Shown here piece after piece: positions 1 through 12,755 of a stretch of 64,000 nt of DNA; within the stretch, counting starts at the first letter, position 1; each line of letters begins with the position of its first letter. The notes beneath the pieces were generated by a model. It was not told the DNA's origin. It saw only the letters and a program-made list of their open reading frames with translations, and did no database searches. The DNA comes from Crotophaga sulcirostris (taxonomy: Eukaryota > Chordata > Aves > Cuculiformes > Crotophagidae), in assembly GCA_013397455.1 (NCBI GenBank), contig VYZB01000733.1, positions 103,999 to 167,998 of the forward strand, read 5' to 3'. The translations under genes were made by a program, and so were the position numbers.

Positions 1-226
1 GGATGATAACTTCTCTGGTCCTGCTGGCCACACTATTCCTGATGCAGGCCAGGATACCATTGGCCTTCTTGGTCATTTGGGCAAACTGGTGGCTCATGTT
101 GAGTTTCCTGTCTACCAGCACCCCCAAGTCCCTTTCTGCCTGACTGCTCTCCAACCACTCTGTCCCCAGTCTATAGCTTTGCAGGGGGTTATTGTGTCCA
201 AAATGAAGTACCCGACATTTGGACTT
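1..226 (-). mobile_element. CR1 LINE fragment, runs off the left edge
   Basis: Read on the minus strand this matches the CR1 at 9,797-10,690 segment for segment, including the 'ttcattttggacacaataa' stretch and the 'gacttgggggtgctgg' stretch. It is part of the reverse-transcriptase C-terminal region. The 5' truncation falls near 226, where similarity stops. The rest of the element lies outside the window. Confidence 0.88.
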
Positions 227-3200
227 ATTAAGCTTCGGGGGGTGGCGATGGTGCCAGGGCTCTCAGGCAGGGCCCCCTGTGGCCTGCAGCTATGGCTGAG
301 CCTGCAGCGTTTAACAACTGGAGCTCAGGGGCTGCTGTGTCAGCCCCCGAGTGTCTGCCTGTGAAGGACACCTGTCACGAGCAATGAGCAGGACCCAGGC
401 AGGAGCTCACTGACCTGTGCTCAGGAAACCCCAACAGGAGAGGGGAGGATCGAAACTTCTGCCAGCCTGACTACTGAAACATTATCAAAGCCTGGATATT
501 ACACTGGAGACAAACCCAAGATACAGTTAGGGTTTGCAAAAGAAGATCTTCGGTCAGATCGCTTCAGATTACTGTTGCACCACAACAGCGTGGCCAGTTT
601 GCTGGCGATCAATCTCCAATACATCAGAAAAAGCAAGCACTCCCCATTCCCAACACATGCAGTTATTCCTGGAATTTAAGTGTGGAGGTTCTAAATCCCA
701 TGCAGGCCTACACCTTTAGGTAGTCTTTTGGAAAAATATATTGTCATGGAATGGTTTTGATTCTGCAAAGACATATTTGCCTCTGTTACAAGGTTTTTTG
801 GTAGTCTTAGACAGAGATGTCTTCTGGCAGAGGGTAAAAAAGTGTTTGGCTTGGCCAGGTGCATAAAAACTGTGGTGGAAAAAGCAAGCAAGCGTATCAG
901 AGGCACAAGAGCAAGGTCTGGGAGACAAGCAATTGCTGGGGTGAAACAAGATCAGAGTTACAAAAAGGGAGAAATATTGAAAAATACCACATTAGACCTC
1001 AAAAATCACATGGTGGCAACAGAGTGGACAGGTGAACTGGTCATTGCAGAAGGTGAAAATAGCATTAATAACCTTTTTCTGAATAGACAAGTGACATGAG
1101 GGGGGCAGCCCTAGGAAAAGGCGTACCATGGCATAGCATTTTGTCAGAGAAAAACATCAGTGCCAGTATTGCATCAGTTTGACATGTTAGCTTTCTTTTT
1201 TGGCAAGGCCGCTGTGATTATTTCTCTGTGTATTAATAAACATGTCCTTAAAAATTAATTCCTGGGTATCCCACTCCCACCAGGTTCTGTCACTAACAGC
1301 TAAACTGGTAATTTCCGCTGGCTTTTCAGGTTTCTTATGGAAAAAAAAATCACTGGTGACTTGAAAAGGTGATTCACAGACTAAAAATACTTACAGTCCT
1401 AGAAGTAACAGTCATTCTGTACTGCAGTGTTCATTAGGGGCTTTAAATAGGGAGAAGCAACTGAGCAGAAGCCAAACAGCCAATTTGCCTGCTAATGGAT
1501 GCACAGGCCCTCAGAGGCAGTTTTATCCCCATCCCTTGTCAAACATTCTTAAAGGAAAAGCAGAAAAGCATAACTGTAACATCCTTAGCTGAAAAAAGTG
1601 TTTTCACATATGTAATGTGTTGCCAACATGCAACACATACCTTGCATTCTTCTATAAAATCTGCTGAGTCACATATTAATGAATTAATTCACGGATGAAC
1701 ACATTGATTCTCTTAATTGAAAGTCCATTTGCATGACCAATGACACTACTATTCCCATTTCCTTAGAAAATTCTTCTCTTTTTAATAACTCAATACTTCT
1801 TAAAATTTGAAGTAGTTCATGTATCACCATTAATTTTGGGTAGCTAGACCTTCATATAAAGTTTGCAAAAGCTTTGATATCAAGTGAACTGCTATAGCCA
1901 CATTAGATGCAGCATAAAAAGATTTTTCAGCAGTTCCAGCAGCTTCAGAAAGGCAACAGAGATGTTGTCACTAATATCCAACTTAATCATCAATTATTCA
2001 ATCTCAGAACCACACATTCACCTCAGCTTAAAATAGACAGCAGCCTCTCTGAACTTACCCAAGCTTCAGGGACTGTTCAAGTGTTTCAGAAGTAAAAAGA
2101 CTGACAAGAGGAAAAAAAAGAGCAACCAGATTCAGAGTCATGAAGACACGAACATTATATTCAAACATATTATGAATTCCCTCAATTGCTGTCTGCTTAT
2201 GTAGGTCAACTAACATCAAAGGCACTTGTACCAGCTGGGGAATCTAAGTAGTATGAACAGCAGAAAACACACTAACACTTTTGGCAGAACAGCCAAACAT
2301 CCCCTGATCCCAAGGCCTGGTGATTCTACGCATGGAAATACAATATATTCTTCATACCTTTGAGAAAAAACTCCGCAAAACCAGTGAGATGAAGAAGGCA
2401 GCAGTCAGACTGCAAATAGGAAAGACTTCTGTTATCTGCCAAACAGAGAAGGAAATCAATTCAATGGGAGAACAGCAGCCAAGTGCCTGCATTGCTTTTA
2501 AAAATGAGACATAAGCTTGTAAGTCACATGGGTTATTTCTGAAGGGTTTGTATTTCGGAAGGGTTGGAGGGTTTGTACAGCACCTCTCACAAGGGGTTCT
2601 GGACTGCCACCACTGCTCCCGAGCACTACGTTATAGTAACTACTGCCAGCACTAGCATGGGTACAAGGCTGGGACAAGGAATGCACTTCCCACAAGCCCG
2701 GTGTCTCTCTGTGCCTGCCTCACAGAAGATTTACTGCAAGAAACAGGCTGCAACTTGCCAGCAAGTAAGGCAGTGCCAATAAGATTTCCAATTTGTTTTC
2801 ACATTGCTTAGTCCCCAACACCCCCTTAAAATATCTGCATAGAAGGTCATATTTCAAGGAACTGGCAACTACTTCAGCTGCAATTACCTATTTGTGATCA
2901 CTGGCTTCCTGCATGCTGACCACAGGAATCAAAGAGAGTGCACTTTTGTTGACTGGAGCTCCCCAGAGTCCTGTGGATGGAAAAGCACATGCAATTGTGC
3001 TAACTTCTCTTTCTTCCCTTTTGATAGCTCACTGCAATTGTGGCTCATCCTGTACTCTCTGGACAGGCTGTAGGTCCATTTATCCTACCCTCTCAGACTT
3101 GGTGGCATTACCATTGCTAACACTCCCATTAGTTTCTTACTGCTTAATACTGTTTGATATTAATTTTATGGGCTTTTTTCCCCTTCCCCTTTCAATTCAA

Positions 3201-5524
3201 GATACCATTGTCTTCCACTACACCAACACCTTTGATTTTTCTTATTATCTTCTTCTTCTGTTATGCTACTAGAGGCTTGATGTGCTTACCTTGAATATTC
3301 AATTTAAGTTCCTCTATAATCCTGCCTTTATCTTTGCAATATCATTACTGCATAAGGGGCCACTCTGGCTCTCAATAGATTTTTCTCTCACTTCTGTCCC
3401 TGCCTGTTTGGTTCTACACAGATCTTGCTCACACTCTGTCAGGATGCTGTTCACAAAGATTCAAAGATGTATTAAGACTAGAGTTATGAAGGCCACAATT
3501 CTGCCAATATGTATTGCCTAAGACATTTTTGTTGAACACATACACGCACACACACAAAAAAGGGGATCAGGACAAAGGCTTTTCTGGGTTAGGTGTGGCT
3601 GGGCCTCTATGTACAGTGTTGCTTCCCTGAATGCCTTATGTTGCAAGAGGATAATATGAATTCCATTCTGATTAACATATGGATCAGGCAGACCTCTGGG
3701 TGTTATTTTTGCACCTTGATTATTTGGTCTAATTTGGGAACTGCCATGATGCAAATACACACAGATTGGTAATTAGTACCCAGAGTAATCACAGGTTACA
3801 GAGAAAGTTAGTTGGGTTCCCAGGCAACAACCAGGCAAGTTGTTATGTCTACAGCTATAGAAGAAATGTGTCCTCAAAGCACACATAGATTGCATTAGTA
3901 AAACTCTAAACACTGAAAGTGTTTAACTTGTCCTGCATTTGGGTTTTTGGTGGGGGATAATACAACATTTTTCATTAACATCCACAGTGACTTACTCTAA
4001 ATCTTACAGATCTGTAATTCCAATGTATGTTTTCAAAAAAATAGGTTGAATACCAGAACACCAATGCCATCTCTTATCTAATAGCATACCAGAGAACCAG
4101 ACGTCGCTAGGCACTCCACCTAACAGCCTAAGCCCTCGGATCAGTTCTGTTCTGCGCAATCTCATTCCTACAACACATGCACATTCCTGCACAAATGTTA
4201 TTCTCCACTCAGAATCTCATTTACTTGAAATAATCCCTTTTAAAGGGCTAGACTTAACTTTGGAATGATCTTGTGTGTTAGCCAGATCTCTAATATTTTG
4301 TTACACGCGTATTTTACAAATGAAATATTATAAGGTAAGGCAGGTGGCATTTGCTAGTTCAGCCAGGGTACAGAGAAGTGTTATGCTTCTGAACAGAACA
4401 ACCAGTTTGCTGTGTGATCTTAGATTGTTGCCTTCTTACTAAGCATGTCCTGTCTTTCAACTGTTAACTCCACAGGGCAAGACCAAGTATTGTATCTGCT
4501 AAAGAAAACGCTAAACAACATAAATTACTTCAAACATACATCAATAAATTAGACTAATCAAATTGTTTTCAGTTTATCTTCATCTATTTTGCACAAAGTC
4601 TACACTACATAAAAACTGATGCAATCTTGTTTAGAGGATATATTTCAGCAATAATTGTAAGTGATGAAGACATGACAGGCATTAAGTTCTACCGTTACTT
4701 CCCATGCAGAATCTTGAAGTGTTTCACAATTACAATAGAGCCTGACAGTAAATACTTATCATGGTTAGTAAAACATCCACCTCTCTCTTGGACCAGTTGT
4801 CTGCATCTTGCATGTGACTTCCAAAAGTCTCCGCTTATATCCCAACACTGTTTTATCACTGGATTTGTCTTCAGCTACTTCTCAACTCTATAGCTGCAAA
4901 TTAATTCCTCTGCTTTTCAGTATCCCTCCACTGATGCTTTCATGCAATCCTGACCATAACCTTAGTTTGAATTTATTTTCAAAAATTTTCCTCATCCCCA
5001 GTGTAGATAACACCATCATCCTCATCCTTCTATCTCTCAGTCTCCATGGATCCATTCACTCTAAGACTATGGGCACAAGGAGCTTGCCACCACAAAGAAC
5101 TAGATGCTTGGGTAACTTGGGATCTCAGTTAAGACAAGGGAGTAACAAAGCAAAATATTAGCTAAGATTATAGTTACAGGACTTAGTCAGAAAGAGACTC
5201 TTTTAACTACGCACAATAATAATATAATAAAGAAAGCCATCTCAGGACACATCTACGATTTAAAGTCACTACCAACTGCCAAAACCCATAAAGTTCGAGA
5301 CATGTTGTGGAATTCCATTGCACTGGCTGTCCCCTGTTAACAGAAAACAACACGGAATCTAACCACGCTCTGTCAAGATGCCCAGAAGAAAGCAAGATCC
5401 TTTGCTACTCTCACCTAGCTGACACAGGTAACAACATGGGCCAGTGACTCCAAAGATGCAGTAGGCTTGTGTCCCTCATGAGTCAGTCCAAGCTACTGCA
5501 TCTTCTTTCCCACTGTTTTGCATG
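227..5524. other. Intergenic, no gene seen
   Basis: About 227-470 is more GC-rich than the rest and could be an unrecognised repeat remnant. The remainder is AT-rich with scattered short open frames of 60-120 codons that lack splice-site support or recognisable domains. No tRNA or rRNA was recognised. Confidence 0.55.
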
Positions 5525-6236
5525 CCAGCTGGAGAATGTCACAGAGGCAGAAATGGACTTGGGAGTACTGGTAGATAGGAAACTCACAATGAGCCAGCAG
5601 TGTGTCCAGGTGGCCAAGAAGGCCAATGGTATCCTGGCCTGCATCAGGAATAGTGTGGCCAGCAGGACCAGAGAAGTTATCACCCCCTATACTCAGCACT
5701 GGTTGGGCCTCACCTTGAGCCCTGTGTGCAGTTCTGGGCCCCTCAGTTTGAGAAGGATGTCAAGATACTGGAGTGTGTCCAGAGGAGAGCAATGAAGATG
5801 GTGAAGGGTTTGGAGCACAAGGCCTGTGAGGAGCGACTGAGGGAGCTGGGGCTGTTTAGCCTGAAAAAGAGGAGGCTCAGGGGAGACCTTATTGCTCTCT
5901 ACAACTACCTAAAAGGAGGTTGTAGCCAGGCAGAGGTTGGTCACTTCTCTCAGGTGACCAGTGACAGAACTAGAGGACATGGACTCAAGCTTCTTCAGTG
6001 GAGGTTTAGGCTTGATATTAGGAAGAAATTCTTCCCGGCAAGGGTGATTGGCCATTGGAATGCGCTGCCCAGGGAGGTGGTGGAGTCACTGTCCCTGGAG
6101 GTGTTTAAGGGGAGATTGGATGAGGCACTTAGTGCCATGGTTTAGATGATGGGTTGGTGTTAGTGTTGGGTTATAGGCTGGACTCGATGATCTCAAAGGT
6201 CCTTTCCAATCTTGTAATGCTGTGATACTGTGATAT
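5525..6236 (+). mobile_element. CR1 LINE, 5'-truncated, intact 3' end
   Basis: The sequence covers the C-terminal part of the CR1 reverse transcriptase and the standard avian CR1 3' tail ('ctcgatgatctcaaaggtc', then a 'tgatactgtgata' ending). A single-base deletion near 5,687, relative to the copy at 9,797-10,690, splits the frame in two. The longer open piece is about 5,726-6,145. From 5,756 to 6,087 it is identical by eye to 10,223-10,554, while the sequence upstream is clearly more diverged. Confidence 0.93.
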
Positions 6237-6697
6237 CCAAGTGACCCAGCAATTCAGATACTTTTCTGTTCTTTCGTACACATGTAACTCCTCTAGCATA
6301 CATTCATCACGAGTATTAATAGTGTCTGGAGTTCAGTTTGATTTCTAAACTGAACCATGAATCACTATCATTTGGGTTTTTCAGTGTGCCTCAGAAAAGT
6401 TAATCATCTAGTGTGTGGCCAGGAGACGTTGCCTAGAGACATACATAAACAGAAAAGAAACATCTTGCCAAACTCCTTGCACTGGTATTAGTGGTGAGAA
6501 TAAACCCAGCCTCTTTGCACTGAATGAAACAGTTGCAGAATATACAAACAGTCATTACGTGTGTAACCGTGTCTCAGTGAATTTCCGCAGTCCCTTGGGG
6601 ACTTCCTGACACCCTGCTTGATAGCCAGCTGCCTTTCTATCCTGAAGTGATGCCATCTGAGCTAAAACAAGGGCTGCAAAGCATAGACCTACTGCAA
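6237..6697. other. Intergenic, no gene seen
   Basis: Unique-looking sequence between two CR1 copies of opposite orientation. I see no exon, RNA gene or repeat in it. Confidence 0.5.
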
Positions 6698-7350
6698 AGA
6701 ATCACAGAATCATAGAATGGCCTGAGTTGGAAGAGACCCACAAGGATCATCAAGTCCATCCCTGCACCGGACACCCCAACATTCGCACTGTGTGCCTGAG
6801 GACGTTGGCCAAATGCTTCTGTGATATTGTCAGGTTTGGTGTGACTGCTTCCCTGGGGAGCTGTTCCAGTGCTCCACTACCCTCTGGGTGAAGAACCTTT
6901 TCCTAACATCTAATCAAAACCTCCCCTGGCACATCTTCCTGCCATTCTCTCAGGTCCTGTCACTGGTCACCAGAGAGAAGAGCTCAGCGCCTCCTCCTCC
7001 TCCCCCGGTGAGGAAGCAGCAAGTGACTCAAACTCCTCTTCTCCAGGCTTAACAGACCCAAGTGACTTCAGCCTCTCCTCATACGATTTCTCCTCTAGAC
7101 CCTTCACCAGCTTTGTGGCCTCCTCTGGACACTCTCCAGTAATTTGATGTCATTTTTATATGGCACCTAAAACTGAACACAATATTTGAGGTGAGGCAGC
7201 ACCAGTTTGGAGCAGTGCAGGACAACCACCTCCCTCTCCCGGTTGGCGATGCTGATCTGGATGTCCCCCAGGGCATGGTTACTCACTTGGCTGCCAGGAC
7301 TGTTGGCTAATGTTCAACTTGCCATTGACCAGAACCCTGAGTTACCCGCA
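6698..7350 (-). mobile_element. CR1 LINE, older copy
   Basis: It begins on the plus strand with the reversed CR1 tail ('aatcatagaatggcctgagttgg', then 'atcatcaagtccatccctg') and continues through reversed reverse-transcriptase 3' sequence. It is more diverged than the copies at 5.5 and 9.8 kb and carries many frame breaks, so it is a different and older subfamily. The upper end is approximate. Confidence 0.88.
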
Positions 7351-9796
7351 GGACTGCACAGGTAACTTTACTTTCTGTTCTCAGGTTAACAGGAACATCT
7401 TCAAGCACAGTTTAATCTACTTAGGGTTGGAGAGTTGCAATTCCATCTGAATAGGTATTGTGCTGTCTTTGGTCCTATATACTTTAACAGGTTAACAAGA
7501 CACACCTGAAAACCACTGTGATGAGTTTAGCTTTCCCAGCAGAATCAGCACAATGCTGCTAGCGTAAACATACTACCAATATATATTAGGGCATTGAGAG
7601 AGATTTGGAACCCATTTTGATGACACAGATCTTAAAACAGTCACAGCTGCCAGCTGTACAATAATGTTCCTCAGACTGCCACCACACTGGAAAACACTAT
7701 AGGAAACATTCCCAGTGCACGTAGGAGCCCCTGACATCCTCCAGAACAGACCAGCACAAATAATGACTACAGAGTTTGGTCTGTCTTGCCAAAGGATAGA
7801 AACAGCTATAAAAGATGGAAGCTGCCAAAAGTCCTCAGGGAACATTTCCTAGGCACAGTGTTAAAAGGTTTCATGCAAGACCAAGTCTGTTCTGCTTCAT
7901 TGTTTCCCATCATTATGTGCTTTTTCCACTTTAGTGACTCAGAACACAAACAGTCCCACGGTTTGGATTAATTTCCTGGCTTCTGCCAAAGTACAGGAGA
8001 GGCTGTCACACCTTAAATACGTCTCTGAGAACCCTGGGGAATAATTCTGAAAGTTTCAAGGAATATAAATAAGTGCCATTTAAACTTAACTCTAAAAATC
8101 TTTAAACAACAGTTACCTAGGGCAAATTTGCAGGGTTCATACTGAAAAAAGGTACCTCCTTTTTATTTAACATCCTGCCACCAATGAAATGGCCCATGAA
8201 AATGAATTGAAAAAACATTTACAGATTAAAATTCACTGACAGAAATCAGCACATTATTACTATGGAAATCTGGAAAACAGCTCTAAAATTTCAATTAAAA
8301 ACAATGATTCTGCGAAATAGCAGGAAAGTTTGTTTTTGTTTTTTTTTTAGACATATCAGTCCTGTTTTAGTACAAAATAACATCAAACACTTAGGATTTT
8401 GAGTAAGTTCTTGCATGATCTGAACTTCATTATCTAATTAGGCTCAGCTGTGGTGCTCACTGGAGAACAAATGATGCCTTGCAACACAATGGAATGTCAC
8501 AAATTCTTCATTAAACATGACTGTCTACACTGATGTCTTTTTTTGCCCTTTCAAGTGGCACCTTATAGGTTTAGATAAAATTTAGGTAACTTGACTTCAA
8601 AAAAAGATGTTGATTGATGGAAAGGGAAGGGCTGTTACGAAGAAATTTGCTTCTGCCAGGCAGGCTTAGACTTGTTTTTTCAGGTCAGAAGCACAGGCTC
8701 GAATTCTAAAACCAGAGATCTCTCCCTTTAATGAATCAGAAAAATATATTAAAAGCCTATTGTTTTAACATGAAGGAGTACATACAATACTTAACATTTT
8801 TATCAATGTTTGCTTTCAAAATAGCCTTCAGTAAACACTTCTTGGCCAGCTGGACAACTTTCACTGCTGTGTCTTGTGTGCAAGCAGCTAGAGCCCACGC
8901 AGGGAATAGATCTTCAACCATTAAGGAGATGAAACAAAAGGTTGTAGTGATAGCACAGCTACAGATGATTTTCAAACAAGTCTCCACTACTAAGGTTTAT
9001 TTACCTAACACTGCTATCATCCAGGAAGTCAATAATACAGTAACAAGTAGCCATCACATTTTAAAGCCACAGAAATGTGCACAGTATTTTATTTTTTCAG
9101 TTTGTCTGTTTGGGCTGGGAGAAAACCTAGACATGGAAGCTAATGCATTCTTTTCATAAATATGATGCCATATGAAGTATCTTCCACAGAGAAGGCAAGA
9201 AAAACTTACTTATTCATGCACCTGCAAGCAAATTTACTGCTTGTTATTAAAAAAAAAAGAAAGGCTGTAGTGACAGATGCATTGACCCATAAGTTTCTTT
9301 TTCTCCAGAGATAATGACAGTGTCAGTACAATATTCTCTCCAGGTTTCCTAACCTAAATGTGCTGCTTTTAGATTAAACAAGTCGGCCTCATCAATCTTA
9401 AAGTGCACTCTGCTCAGGTTACCCACAAAGAAGTCAAAGAATTTCAACTGTGATGTAAGCACTTGTTCATTTGGAAATGACAACAAAATGTATTAAAGTA
9501 GCATGTGCAGCTTATGCAGGAATTACACCTCGTTTTTATTGTGCTACTCTTGCAAAGAACATTCAGGGAGCTGCATGAGACTGCTGTGCTCCTCCTGTCA
9601 GCCAAGGGACCAGAGCTGCACAGCTGCAGTACTGGATGTGTTAATGACAGGGTTCTGAAATAAATGGGGTTTGACTGCCGAGTCAAAACAGTAAAACGGC
9701 ACCATGACCTGCTCAGCAGAGGGGATAAGAACCAACGGGGTTTTGACTGCCAATTCCTTCCCTCTTTTAAAGCTCGAATTTAATCAGACTATTATT
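7351..9796. other. Intergenic, no gene seen
   Basis: AT-rich sequence. A 142-codon open frame at 8,731-9,159 has no recognisable domain and overlaps an open frame on the other strand, so I treat it as chance. No RNA gene or clear repeat was recognised. Confidence 0.5.
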
Positions 9797-10612
9797 ATCA
9801 TTAGCAAGTTTGCGGACGATACCAAGCTGGGAGGAAGGGTTGATCTACTGGAGGGTAGGAAGGCCCTACAGAGGGACCTTGACAGACTGGAGAGATGGGC
9901 CGATTCTAATGGGATGATGTTTAACAAGTCCAAATGTCAGGTGCTTCATTTTGGACACAATAATCCCATGCAAAGCTGTAGACTGGGGACAGAGTGGCTG
10001 GAGAGTAGTCAGGCAGAAAGGGACTTGGGGGTGCTGGTTGACAGGAAGCTCAACATCAGCCAGCAGTGTGCCCAGGTGGCCAAGAAGGCCAATGGCATTC
10101 TGGCCTGCATCAGGAATAGTGTGGCCAGCAGGACCAGAGAAGTTATCATCCCCCTATACTCAGCACTGGTTGGGCCTCACCTTGAGTACTGTGTGCAGTT
10201 CTGGGCCCCTCAGTTTGAGAAAGATGTCAAGATACTGGAGTGTGTCCAGAGGAGAGCAATGAAGATGGTGAAGGGTTTGGAGCACAAGGCCTGTGAGGAG
10301 CGACTGAGGGAGCTGGGGCTGTTTAGCCTGAAAAAGAGGAGGCTCAGGGGAGACCTTATTGCTCTCTACAACTACCTAAAAGGAGGTTGTAGCCAGGCAG
10401 AGGTTGGTCACTTCTCTCAGGTGACCAGTGACAGAACTAGAGGACATGGACTCAAGCTTCTTCAGTGGAGGTTTAGGCTTGATATTAGGAAGAAATTCTT
10501 CCCGGCAAGGGTGATTGGCCATTGGAATGCGCTGCCCAGGGAGGTGGTGGAGTCGCTGTCCCTGGAGGTGTTTAAGCGGAGATTGGATGAGGCACTCAGT
10601 GCCATGGTTTAG
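9797..10612 (+). pseudogene. CR1 ORF2 C-terminal reverse-transcriptase fragment
   Basis: About 270 codons of CR1 ORF2 remain open, from just upstream of the FADDTKLGG motif (the two aspartates are part of the polymerase active site) through the thumb-like segment with WAPQFEKD and the C-terminal [12 protein letters not shown] segment. A full CR1 ORF2 protein is around 900-1,000 residues. The endonuclease domain and most of the palm are missing, so it cannot move on its own. An in-frame ATG at 9,704 lies outside the element and is probably fortuitous. Confidence 0.88.
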
Positions 10613-10690
10613 ATGATGAGTTGGTGTTGGTGTTGGGTTATAGGTTGGACTCGATGATCTCAGAGGTCCTTTCCAACCTTTTAATACTGT
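9797..10690 (+). mobile_element. CR1 LINE, young copy with intact 3' end
   Basis: This is a 5'-truncated CR1 running from the reverse-transcriptase core to the canonical 3' tail ('ctcgatgatctcagaggtc', ending near 'tgataccgtaata'). The upstream junction is near 9,797, where the sequence changes to a non-CR1 stretch. The unbroken frame and the near identity with the copy at 5.5 kb suggest this subfamily was active fairly recently. Confidence 0.94.
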
Positions 10691-12490
10691 GATACCGTAA
10701 TATTAAAATATTTGTTGAAGTGCTCTGCCTCCAGCAACTATAGCTCACACCAGACATACTGTTGAGTGACATGTTTCAGAAGGATTTTTTTTTGCATTTT
10801 TCCTGTTTGGTTTTTTTTTTAATTACTTGTGCAAAGATTTGGTAGGTGGAGCTTTTAAATGTAGCAAGACATTAATTGCAGCTGGCTTGGCACAGGATGG
10901 CACTCATGCTGTTTGCTCAACCATGGGATAAACAAATCTTAAAGTCTGCCTTAAGGTAAAAGCCATGAACAGACCTGAATTATTTTCAAGTTAGCACCTT
11001 TACTCCAAATCTGATTTTCAATGATGAAATGAAGTTCTAAACAAATATTCTCATTTTTTCATAGACGCTTTTAAATATTTTCTGAAAAATACACTAGAAG
11101 CATTGATCGCTCAAACAATTTGGCTACACTGATTTTTAACATGGACATTTACAAATTTATTTACATAAAATATTTATATTCTCAGTGAGACTGGCTATGC
11201 TGCATTGTTCCTTTAAAACCATTGCATGAATGCACTATGACAGCGGCTGTGATATCAAGACTTTCTGTTAGAAGTATTTGGGAAAACAGCCAAGATCTCA
11301 GGTATACAGATGTGTCCTCAAGTCAGAAAATTAACACGGAAACAGAAAGTTAAACTCTAATTGAGAATAACTGCTTCCAACAACTGATTCTGCACCGGTA
11401 TGTACAGAGTTCGCCACTTTTTACTTCAGATTCAGGTCTGAAAAAGTACTAGACTGGTGAAATTTTGTTCATTTTTCTGTTCTCACAGTTGATCATCTAA
11501 AGGTACTTGTGTAGGAACCAGTGTGTAAACTCCGGAAGTTTACTATGAGATCATGTAAGATCTTTATATGGCAATGCTCAAACTTTCTGACTATATTTGT
11601 TCAGAAGATGGGTAGTTATACCATTGTGAGCTTCCCAGGAACACCTTTAGCGTGTGTTAAATAGGCAGGGAACAATCAGACTTCATTTGATATCCCTTTA
11701 TTATCTTTGATGATGTTTTGTTGAGAAATTTGTCAGCTCCTTTTCCCCTTAAACATACAAATCTAAATAGTCTCATGTTGCTCCCACAGGTCATTGCTAG
11801 CAAATGACTGACTGCATTTACACATTATCAGTACTGCTAACTCTGAATCTCACCTTTGTTGTTTTCATGAAGGCATCAGTTCCTAAAAGCCTCCAAAGAT
11901 GCAAGAAATCAGTATTGCCTGGATAAGGCAGTGATGGGCAATAGGAGTCTATAGCTCTCACTTCAAGGTAAAATTTCAAAAATACAATCTGAGTCACATG
12001 TCCCTGAGTATCAAAAGACTTGAAACACTCTTGAAAGACTAAGAACACTCTCATAAGTCTGTCAAGGGTTTATTAAAACTCACGATCATTTTTAAACTCC
12101 AGATTTCTAAACATCAGGATCATTACCTCTGTGCAAAGAATTCTGACAATATTCGGCATGGTAGAGCTTGCTCTTTCTCTTTTTTCACAAATTGTGTTCA
12201 TTTGACAGCAATTAAGATACAAGGGGCACCAGTGGGGTATGTGCTTATTCTTGAGGTACAAGCAGGTGACAATTGCACTCCCAGTCGTTCTGCTGCCTTA
12301 GAGGAATCTCATGCACATGTGGAAAACTGTTTAGTTAAATACCTCCAAGTAAGTTTTAGTGAAACTGAGATGTATTCATGTAGCTTTTGGAAAAGTTGGC
12401 TCTAAATATATCTGTAGAACTGTAGCGCAGACTACTAACATCAAGATGAAGGCAATTTCCTTTGCTAATTGGATTATATTCAATAGAATG
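10691..12490. other. Intergenic, no gene seen
   Basis: AT-rich sequence with no splice-supported exon, RNA gene or clear transposon. Open frames here are short and look random. Confidence 0.5.
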
Positions 12491-12553
12491 GATATCATAT
12501 TATATTATATCATATTATATTATATCATATTATATCTTATTATATTATTATAA
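12491..12553. repeat. AT-only microsatellite, units like (ATATCATATT)n
   Basis: About 60 bp of near-repeating 'tatattatatcata' units made of A and T with an occasional C. It abuts the 5' end of the CR1 fragment that follows. Confidence 0.9.
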
Positions 12554-12755
12554 TGGCTTCACTGAAAGGGTGGTCAGGCAGTGGAACAGGCCACCCAGGG
12601 AGGTGGTTGAGTCACCATCCCTGGAGGTGTTTAAAAGCCAGGTAGATGAGTTTCTGAGGGACATGGTTTAGCAGAGGACAGGTATGGTTGGACTCTATGA
12701 TCTCAAAGATCTTTTCCAACCAGACAATTCTATGATTCTATAATTCTATATAGCT
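12554..12755 (+). mobile_element. CR1 LINE 3' end, short
   Basis: The last about 200 bp of a CR1, with the 'ccacccagggaggtggttgag' segment, a 'gactctatgatctcaaagat' tail and terminal 'ttctatgattctataattcta' repeats. This octamer-type tail differs from the tail of the young copies, so it is another subfamily. Confidence 0.92.

Noticed and set aside
8731..9159. 142-codon plus-strand frame
   Set aside because: It has no recognisable domain, promoter or splice context, and an overlapping frame is open on the other strand. Chance is the simplest reading.
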